From NCBI GenBank assembly GCA_946886725.1, contig CAMPJF010000024.1:1-11275 (forward strand): a DNA stretch of 11,275 nucleotides. Reading direction: 5' to 3'. Below the pieces are notes generated by a model. That model did not search any database. It had not been told where the DNA came from and saw only the letters and a list, made by a program, of their open reading frames with translations. The DNA is from an uncultured Candidatus Saccharibacteria bacterium. GTDB taxonomy: Bacteria; Patescibacteria; Saccharimonadia; Saccharimonadales; UBA6022. Of this stretch, positions 6,426-11,275 are shown piece by piece. The position numbers and the translations under genes are program-made. Each line of letters opens with the position of its first letter. The first letter of the stretch is position 1.

Positions 6426-8135
6426 CTAGTAAGAAACGGAGGGGAGGGTTTGCTGCAGATAACTTGCCACAGTAGGAACAAGCCGCGTCGTTGTCGTTCC
6501 ATCGCCCAACTGACCAACATAATTGTACCCCCAACAATATGTCGTCATGTCCGCGACAACGCATCCGCGGTTACCGCCACCTTTTAGGCCAGTAATCGTC
6601 GCGCCCTGTAATCCACCGGGCCCGACATATACCGCCACGGGGACTGTACTGTACGGCATCTGCGCAGCAGTTTGATTATTTCCTAACTGCCCATTTCCGT
6701 TATGCCCCCAGCAGTACACTGCGACATTATTCGAGCCATCCCTAGCCGTTGCACAGGCGTGACCGACGGCGACCGAAACTTCCAAGGCATCTTTGCCAGA
6801 TAAAACACCGCTGGTATTGACTGCAACCGGAACCGTACTATCAGTTACGCTGTTATTTCCTAAAGTACCTTCTGTATTATCGCCCCAGCAGTACACTAGA
6901 TCGTCGGCAACGGCACAGCTATGCCCCAAAGTACCCGATCCATCCCGACCAGATATTGATATATCTGTGACATTTTTACCCGACAACACACCTGATGCCG
7001 TGACCGCAACAGGGATACTGCGTGTCGTTGTCGTTCCATCACCCAACTGGCCAGAATCGTTATATCCCCAACAATAGGCGCGCGCACCCGAACTAGTGGT
7101 CGCGATTGCACATGTCGCCCGAGAGAAAATAGCACTTGAAATCGAAGTAACTGGCAAGCCGGCATGTGTCCCTAATCCTCGAACGCGTACAGGTGTTAAA
7201 CTAGAGGCCGAGATCGTACCAATGCCGAGCTGCCCCTCGGTGTTTTCACCCCAGCAGTAGACATCGCCAGCCTCGGACAATGCGCACGTATGTGTCAGTC
7301 CCGTGACGATTTGCTTAAGTTGAACATTCATACCCGTTGTCGTCGCCACGGGAACGGCAACACTCGAATCAGTCGTACTGTTATTGCCGAGCTTACCTGC
7401 ATAATTCCATCCCCAACAAAATGCCTTGCCGCTTGCGATCGTACATGCCGATCCGTTTCCAACCGCGACCGATGTATCAATCCTGCCTTCTAACTGACCT
7501 GGCTGACGCGTTACTTTTACCGGCACCAAGGAAGTAGAAGTTGTACCATTGCCAAGCCTGCCATTACCGCCACTACCCCAGCACCACGTATGTCGATTAA
7601 CGATACCGCAGGTTTCTTCAACGCCAGAGGCTGAATCCGTCGACATATTACCTAACATGCCGCTCGTACGAACAACCGTTCGAGAGTACGTTGCAGCCAC
7701 CGATCCCGTTGACGTACGCAGTAATTCGGTAATTCCCATGACCGTTATTTTCGCCGCACCATTCGTCCCAATGGTTGGCGCCCACACAAGGAACGTTGTC
7801 CGTATATTTCCATACTGGGTGATATACCTGGATCCGCTAGGGATCGTTGCCCCGCTGCAGGTAGTATCGGGACGAAGACGAGCATTATCAGTCCATGTGG
7901 CTGTATAGTTACTCGCAAGCAAACACGCATCAGCACGCTCTTGTCCGGATTCTGCAGCGGCTGTCGCAAGCTTGTAATAGTACTGTTCGTCAAGCGCCGC
8001 ACGGACGCCACTTGTGGCCGATACGGCAGACATAAGGACAATCAGCATCACGACCGAGGCAACCAAAACAGTTGGCAAAGCAAATCCAGAACGATTCAGA
8101 TGAGAGTGACGTAACGAAGAACCGAGCATAAACAT
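6426..8135 (-). CDS. Pilin-like N-terminus fused to seven-repeat RCC1 beta-propeller, 569 aa
   Basis: This is the paralogue of the downstream gene. A 17-residue leader ends at Gly17, then FALPTVLVAS and a hydrophobic helix (18-42), continuing as LDEQYYYKLATAAAESGQERADACL: a class III prepilin-type N-terminus lacking Glu at mature position 5 (Thr instead). A conserved N-domain follows to about 157, with Cys71/Cys93. Seven RCC1 repeats then fill the protein, each ending in the motif (W/F/Y)CWG-x-N-x-x-G-x-LG, with Trp at 186, 241, 295, 356, 417, 476 and 535 (spacing 54-61). Seven repeats match a closed seven-bladed propeller. Each repeat carries a second Cys 9-14 residues before CWG, giving seven likely disulfides, which fits an exported protein. 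The first ATG is used, with a -10 box 11 bases upstream; ATG two codons on is an alternative. Function is inferred as surface adhesion or binding. Confidence 0.87.
   Translation of the reverse strand: MFMLGSSLRHSHLNRSGFALPTVLVASVVMLIVLMSAVSATSGVRAALDEQYYYKLATAAAESGQERADACLLASNYTATWTDNARLRPDTTCSGATIPSGSRYITQYGNIRTTFLVWAPTIGTNGAAKITVMGITELLRTSTGSVAATYSRTVVRTSGMLGNMSTDSASGVEETCGIVNRHTWCWGSGGNGRLGNGTTSTSLVPVKVTRQPGQLEGRIDTSVAVGNGSACTIASGKAFCWGWNYAGKLGNNSTTDSSVAVPVATTTGMNVQLKQIVTGLTHTCALSEAGDVYCWGENTEGQLGIGTISASSLTPVRVRGLGTHAGLPVTSISSAIFSRATCAIATTSSGARAYCWGYNDSGQLGDGTTTTRSIPVAVTASGVLSGKNVTDISISGRDGSGTLGHSCAVADDLVYCWGDNTEGTLGNNSVTDSTVPVAVNTSGVLSGKDALEVSVAVGHACATARDGSNNVAVYCWGHNGNGQLGNNQTAAQMPYSTVPVAVYVGPGGLQGATITGLKGGGNRGCVVADMTTYCWGYNYVGQLGDGTTTTRLVPTVASYLQQTLPSVSY
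6487..7049 (-). repeat. Near-identical DNA segments in two propeller blades
   Basis: The 26 bases at 6487-6512 recur at 7024-7049 with one mismatch (common core GTCGTTGTCGTTCCATC). They encode the QLGDGTTTTR turn of blades 7 and 4. CCCAGCAGTACACT likewise occurs near 6707 and 6886, encoding the CWG strand of blades 6 and 5. This is coding repetition within the RCC1 array. Confidence 0.7.
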
Positions 8136-8146
8136 TATTAATTATG

Positions 8147-8155
8147 ATTCTACCA
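8147..8155 (-). promoter_or_regulatory. Extended -10 promoter of the 569-aa pilin-RCC1 gene
   Basis: On the minus strand TGGTAGAAT (8155-8147) is a TGn-extended -10, 11 bases before the ATG at 8135. It lies just downstream of the tRNA terminator, so the gene is expressed independently of the tRNA. Confidence 0.6.
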
Positions 8156-8162
8156 TATTCAA

Positions 8163-8187
8163 AATAAAAAACCGTCCAAAGGGACAG
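8163..8187 (-). terminator. Rho-independent terminator of tRNA-Leu
   Basis: On the minus strand CTGTCC (8187-8182), loop CTTT and GGACGG (8177-8172) form a six-pair stem with one G-U, followed by a run of T broken by a single A (8171-8163). It begins about ten bases after the encoded CCA end of the tRNA. Confidence 0.88.
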
Positions 8188-8197
8188 TCATTTATTT

Positions 8198-8284
8198 TGG
8201 TACCGCGAGCCGGACTTGAACCGGCACGAGCTAATGCTCACCAGATTTTGAGTCTAGCGTGTCTACCGATTCCACCATCGCGGC
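8198..8284 (-). tRNA. tRNA-Leu, anticodon CAA, CCA encoded
   Basis: This is an 87-base class II tRNA read on the minus strand. The acceptor stem GCCGCGA pairs with TCGCGGT (G1-U72 wobble), followed by discriminator A and an encoded CCA. The D-arm contains GGTAGAC, the anticodon stem CTAGA/TCTGG encloses loop CTCAAAA with anticodon CAA (reads UUG), a long variable arm follows (GTGAGCATTAGCTCGT region), and the T-arm is GCCGG-TTCAAGT-CCGGC. The long variable arm and anticodon agree on leucine. A candidate extended -10, TGGTAGCAT (8309-8301, minus strand), lies about 16 bases upstream of the mature 5' end, and a terminator follows closely, so it looks like a single-gene unit. Confidence 0.97.
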
Positions 8285-8300
8285 ACATGGAAAGTAGTAG

Positions 8301-8309
8301 ATGCTACCA
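8301..8309 (-). promoter_or_regulatory. Candidate extended -10 of tRNA-Leu
   Basis: TGGTAGCAT on the minus strand fits the TGn-extended -10 pattern seen at other genes here and would start the transcript about ten bases before the tRNA. TACAAT at 8319-8314 (minus) is an alternative. Confidence 0.45.
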
Positions 8310-8313
8310 ATGT

Positions 8314-8323
8314 ATTGTACAAT
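8314..8323. promoter_or_regulatory. Symmetric -10 palindrome between tRNA-Leu and sortase gene
   Basis: ATTGTACAAT is a perfect palindrome presenting TACAAT on both strands: 8318-8323 for the sortase gene (leader about 16 bases) and 8319-8314 for the tRNA. No clear -35 hexamer is seen on the plus strand. Confidence 0.45.
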
Positions 8324-8345
8324 AGAATTAAACAGGAATCTATAG

Positions 8346-9608
8346 ATGAAACCAGATGAAAACGATGACAGGCGAATGGGCACGCCGCTGATACCACAGC
8401 GATCGTTTGTTCATACTCCGCCCGCGTCCCAACGCGACAGTAACGCCCAGGCCGCTGCGGCAAACATCGTTCGCAGCCAAGTTGATGCTATCTATAGCGG
8501 AAACACAACAACACCAACCCCGCAAACCACCCCAGTTGCATCCGAAGAAACCGTGCCGCAACAAGAACTCGCGGATATCAATCCGTATGAACGAACGCAA
8601 ATCAACCCCGCGCAAGTTCAGGCTGACCAGTGGAAACAATACCATAGCGCGTGGCAAGATTATTACCAAAAATATTATGAACGATACTACGTCGGCCAAG
8701 TTTACCGTGCACACCAAGAACTAGAAGCTCGCGCCGCACAAGCAGCGAAAGCAAACGCGTCAGGCCAAAATACACCCGTTTTGGCGGCTGAAAGCACAGA
8801 AATAGAAAGCTTCAATCGTGAAGAAGCAATGTACGATTTGCGCAGTAAGTTAATTGAAAAAGTAAATGACTCGGCTAAAAAGGCCCGAAAAAGCCGCCAC
8901 TTTACACCGATTGCCGCGGCATGTTGCGTTGTCGTCTTGTTCTTATTCCTACAATATAACCGAGTGTTATTCTCTAACGTCCAGGCGTACATCAGCCCGG
9001 GTAACATTGACCCGGCAAACATAATCGTCGATCCATTGACGAACGTTGCCGTCGGCCCCGAACCAAAACTAATCATCCCTAAAATTAATGTTGACGTTCC
9101 TGTTGAATACGACGTAACTCCTGATTATGATTCGCAAATGAAGGCCATGGAGAGCGGCGTCGCATGGTTTGGGATTCCAGGCGCAAACAGTAAACCAGGC
9201 CAGATAGGGAACACGGTATTGTCCGGCCATTCCAGCAATGACATTATCGATGCGGGCAACTACAAATTCATCTTCGCCCAATTAGAGCGATTAACAAAAA
9301 GCGACACTATTTACGCAAACTACAATGGCGTACGCTATACCTACACCGTCACAAAAACAGAGGTCGTTAAGCCAACTGATGTACAAAAATTGATTTATCC
9401 GACCGACAAGCCTGTCTTGACACTGATCACTTGTACGCCGCTTGGTACGTCACTCAACCGATTATTGGTGACTGCCGAACAGGTAAGTCCAAGTCCATCC
9501 CTCGCGGAAGCAGCACCAGCAAGCCCAGTCGCCAGCCAGCCGACAGCGGCGATTCCAGGTAACTCACCGACGTTCTTGCAGCGCATTTTCGGTGGCGGCG
9601 ACCAATAA
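8346..9608 (+). CDS. Sortase-family transpeptidase with long cytoplasmic N-terminal extension, 420 aa
   Basis: Sortases cleave a sorting motif in secreted proteins and join them to the cell wall or to pilin subunits. The catalytic domain (about 238-378) shows VLSGHSS with His295, TLITCTPLG with nucleophile Cys363, and NRLLV with Arg372, the complete His-Cys-Arg set; the core begins KLIIPKINVDVPV. One membrane helix lies at about 187-204 after basic RKSRH, so the N-terminus is inside and the enzyme outside. The 186-residue cytoplasmic part is unusual: Gln/Asn/Ala/Thr/Pro-rich, with a Tyr-rich block at 98-120 and charged helical segments after it. The C-terminal 40 residues are Ser/Ala/Pro-rich. 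The class is uncertain; a D/E-like type is possible. ATG is preceded by AGGAA at 8334-8338, seven bases away. No LPXTG-type substrate is seen in the window. The gene converges with the next one across two bases. Confidence 0.92.
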   Translation: MKPDENDDRRMGTPLIPQRSFVHTPPASQRDSNAQAAAANIVRSQVDAIYSGNTTTPTPQTTPVASEETVPQQELADINPYERTQINPAQVQADQWKQYHSAWQDYYQKYYERYYVGQVYRAHQELEARAAQAAKANASGQNTPVLAAESTEIESFNREEAMYDLRSKLIEKVNDSAKKARKSRHFTPIAAACCVVVLFLFLQYNRVLFSNVQAYISPGNIDPANIIVDPLTNVAVGPEPKLIIPKINVDVPVEYDVTPDYDSQMKAMESGVAWFGIPGANSKPGQIGNTVLSGHSSNDIIDAGNYKFIFAQLERLTKSDTIYANYNGVRYTYTVTKTEVVKPTDVQKLIYPTDKPVLTLITCTPLGTSLNRLLVTAEQVSPSPSLAEAAPASPVASQPTAAIPGNSPTFLQRIFGGGDQ

Positions 9609-9610
9609 CG

Positions 9611-11083
9611 CTACGGTAGTATCATTAATACACGGTTGAGATGGTATTTGCCATCATCAGTTCGATTAATACCGTAAAGGTATTTCGCGCTTGGACTATA
9701 GGTTACGCTAAACCCAGAAGCAACCGGCATGATTTCATGCTGATTCGCGCCGTCAAACTCATACATACGCAGCGTTCCGCCGTGATCATTCCAGACTGTG
9801 TAGCCGTCTAGCCATCGCAGCTCGCGAGTGAGTGCAGTTGTATCTTTTAATTCGGTCGTGGTGGTCTTTTTTAGTTCAAGATCGTGCGTGACATACGAAG
9901 TAGGGGTTTGCGCGATAACAAAACGACCGCTCGTTAAGATAGAAAGGTGCTGCACGCCAGAGGGAATGCTCATCGTCGTTAGTGCCGTCATCGCCGATGG
10001 AGCAGTCGCGTCACTTCGCGGCAATGAGCCTTTCACAATCTCTATCGCCGTATCGTAAGAGATAGCGACGTAATGATCGTCAAAATACTTACCAATCGCT
10101 ACATGCAATGGCACTTGGCCATTATCACTATACGAACGGATTGTGCGCGCTTTATTGGCACCATCGTTTATATAGCCCACGCTACGCATATTTGTCTCAG
10201 GATCCAGAAGTGTCGAATACACGATAGTCGCATTATCAAACAACGAAAACTCTGCCACGTTTGACACTAACGGACCCGACATCGTTGCAGCGTTCAAGTC
10301 AATCTTACGTACAGTGTTATCGACAAGAGCGTAGACGATCGACGTACTATTGCCAGTGAATACGACCTTGGTGGCGTTAATACCCAGTGCAGTAGTAATG
10401 TTTTTTGTTGCGGCGACAGTTTGCGCGTCATCCACCAGCCACTCGATCTTTGTATCGTCATATGTGTGCCGAACAAGGATAAATCGACTGCTGGGATTCC
10501 AGGTCTCTAGCTTAAATGAATGCGTTTTTTCAGCAGATGCTGGCGTATAGCTACTAGCAGGGAGTTCTATATTCGTCACCTCGACAGTATCGCGTGACAA
10601 ATCTGCCAAATGTATCATCGGCGTCGCTGGATCCTCTTTAATAGCCATCCACTTATTGTCAGGCGAAGACGCCGTACTGCTAACGGTACTAAAATTCGCA
10701 ACGCTCGCAGGCGTTAATTCATTTGGTACCAAACGTGCGTACGTCAACCAAAGCACGCCGCCCGCCGATACTTCAACGGATTTTTGCCAGGCCTTATAGC
10801 CCTGACGCTCCATACTGATAAAGTGCTGGCCAGTACTCATTGTTTTGCGCGATGCAGTACGAGTACCCAGCGTGATGCCGTCAATTTTTACATCGGCACC
10901 AGCTGGCTGTGTATTAAATTGCACCAAGCCGCCTTGCTCGATCTTTCCATCGGTCCGATTAATCTGATATCCCAGCATGAAAAATACGAGAATAGCCACT
11001 AAAACAATGACCGAGACGGACATCGCGGTGTAGATAGAGATTCGTTGGAGGAGTTGCGTTCGTTTAGAAGGGGGGCGATACAT
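9611..11083 (-). CDS. Membrane-anchored PEGA-domain protein with beta-propeller-like region, 490 aa
   Basis: A short basic cytoplasmic start (PPSKRTQLLQR) precedes one membrane helix at about 17-38, so the bulk is extracellular. Residues 52-118 match a PEGA domain, named for its consensus: QFNTQPAGADVKIDGITLG, then a turn and GQHFISMERQGYKAWQKSVEV. The rest (about 125-490) is a run of short beta strands with TolB/WD40-like turns such as SPDNKWMAI (140-148), NPSSRFILV (196-204) and SPSAKYLYGI (463-472), suggesting a propeller. PEGA domains are often linked to surface-layer or wall proteins, but no specific role is known to me. The start is ATG with a -10 box nine bases before it and no ribosome site. 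It is divergent from the gene at 11228 and convergent with the sortase gene. The domain call is firm; the propeller is an inference from strand pattern. Confidence 0.85.
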   Translation of the reverse strand: MYRPPSKRTQLLQRISIYTAMSVSVIVLVAILVFFMLGYQINRTDGKIEQGGLVQFNTQPAGADVKIDGITLGTRTASRKTMSTGQHFISMERQGYKAWQKSVEVSAGGVLWLTYARLVPNELTPASVANFSTVSSTASSPDNKWMAIKEDPATPMIHLADLSRDTVEVTNIELPASSYTPASAEKTHSFKLETWNPSSRFILVRHTYDDTKIEWLVDDAQTVAATKNITTALGINATKVVFTGNSTSIVYALVDNTVRKIDLNAATMSGPLVSNVAEFSLFDNATIVYSTLLDPETNMRSVGYINDGANKARTIRSYSDNGQVPLHVAIGKYFDDHYVAISYDTAIEIVKGSLPRSDATAPSAMTALTTMSIPSGVQHLSILTSGRFVIAQTPTSYVTHDLELKKTTTTELKDTTALTRELRWLDGYTVWNDHGGTLRMYEFDGANQHEIMPVASGFSVTYSPSAKYLYGINRTDDGKYHLNRVLMILP

Positions 11084-11092
11084 AGTAGTTCT

Positions 11093-11101
11093 ATTATATC
11101 A
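11093..11101 (-). promoter_or_regulatory. Extended -10 promoter of the PEGA-protein gene
   Basis: TGATATAAT on the minus strand (11101-11093) is a consensus -10 with TGn extension, nine bases before the ATG at 11083; the predicted leader is 1-3 bases. No good -35 is seen. Confidence 0.7.
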
Positions 11102-11117
11102 ACATTGCAGGAAAGTC

Positions 11118-11146
11118 TTGCATATTCACAAGCATTTCACTACTAT
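11118..11146 (+). promoter_or_regulatory. Promoter of the gene at the right edge
   Basis: TTGCAT (11118-11123), a 17-base spacer and TACTAT (11141-11146) fit a sigma-70 type promoter. The predicted leader is about 75 bases and includes a hairpin (11166-11201) and a GGAG ribosome site. Confidence 0.6.
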
Positions 11147-11165
11147 ATTAAATAACAAACCGCAT

Positions 11166-11201
11166 AAGCGAGATGGCCACCGCTAGAAAGCCATTTCACT
11201 T
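11166..11201 (+). promoter_or_regulatory. Hairpin in the 5' leader of the last gene
   Basis: AAGCGAGATGGC (11166-11177) pairs with GCCATTTCACTT (11190-11201) over 12 positions with one C/A mismatch and one G-U, around the loop CACCGCTAGAAA. It ends 13 bases before the GGAG site. No T-run follows, so it is not an ordinary terminator; a leader-RNA control element or mRNA stabiliser is possible. Confidence 0.45.
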
Positions 11202-11227
11202 ATTTTCATAGAAGTGGAGACACCAAC

Positions 11228-11275
11228 ATGATCCAACAAACATTAACAATCAACGCCATTAATTATGATGCTCTA
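11228..11275 (+). CDS. Start of an unidentified gene, truncated by the window edge
   Basis: ATG at 11228 has GGAG at 11215-11218 nine bases upstream and a plausible promoter and leader. The 16 visible residues are MIQQTLTINAINYDAL, with no stop before the edge. This is too short to name a family. Confidence 0.55.
   Translation, partial: MIQQTLTINAINYDAL

Noticed and set aside
6896..7165. Open frames within the RCC1 and other genes, on either strand, as separate genes.
   Set aside because: They follow the low-stop, repetitive composition of the real genes, lack ribosome sites or recognisable domains, and overlap well-supported coding sequence.
60..9608. Recoding of TGA as an amino acid, as in some CPR groups.
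   Set aside because: All recognisable proteins are full length in the standard code, with no frame interrupted by TGA.

Overview
The window reads as bacterial chromosome, most likely from a Candidatus Saccharibacteria (TM7) or related Patescibacteria/CPR member. This placement is an inference. It rests on the mix of a compact core set (smpB, exodeoxyribonuclease III, tRNA-Leu) with large orphan or surface proteins, type IV pilin-like N-termini fused to RCC1 propellers, a membrane sortase with a long cytoplasmic tail, a PEGA-domain protein, very short intergenic gaps and apparently leaderless mRNAs. All ten complete genes end in TAA or TAG and read cleanly in the standard bacterial code. I see no insertion sequence, CRISPR array, phage gene or origin.

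Layout. 60-902 (+) is an orphan protein closed by a strong intrinsic terminator. 1009-1485 (+) is smpB (trans-translation). It converges on 1532-1957 (-), a small orphan protein with five Gly-X-Y triplets, across a shared hairpin. That gene is divergent from 2051-2845 (+), exodeoxyribonuclease III, and the two promoters overlap. 2892-3629 (+) is a HAD-IB phosphatase. It overlaps by 38 bases with 3592-4386 (+), a degenerate relative of the NAD(P)H-hydrate dehydratase (YjeF C-terminal/NnrD) fold. Next come two tandem minus-strand paralogues, 4417-6351 and 6426-8135: each has a prepilin signal, a hydrophobic pilin helix and a conserved N-domain, then an RCC1-type beta-propeller. 8198-8284 (-) is tRNA-Leu(CAA) with its own terminator. 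8346-9608 (+) is a sortase. 9611-11083 (-) is a membrane-anchored PEGA/beta-propeller protein. The window ends in the first 16 codons of another plus-strand gene.

The most interesting element is the pilin-RCC1 pair. I infer surface-exposed, possibly pilus-tip, propeller adhesins, comparable in concept (not homology) to the PilC/PilY1 propeller adhesins of type IV pili. With the nearby sortase and the PEGA protein they make 4417-11083 a cell-envelope region. The second theme is expression style. Six genes have a -10 hexamer only 6-11 bases before an ATG with no Shine-Dalgarno (predicted leaderless or nearly so), and five of these carry a TGn extended -10. Genes with a normal leader have AGGAG-like sites, and two of those start with TTG.
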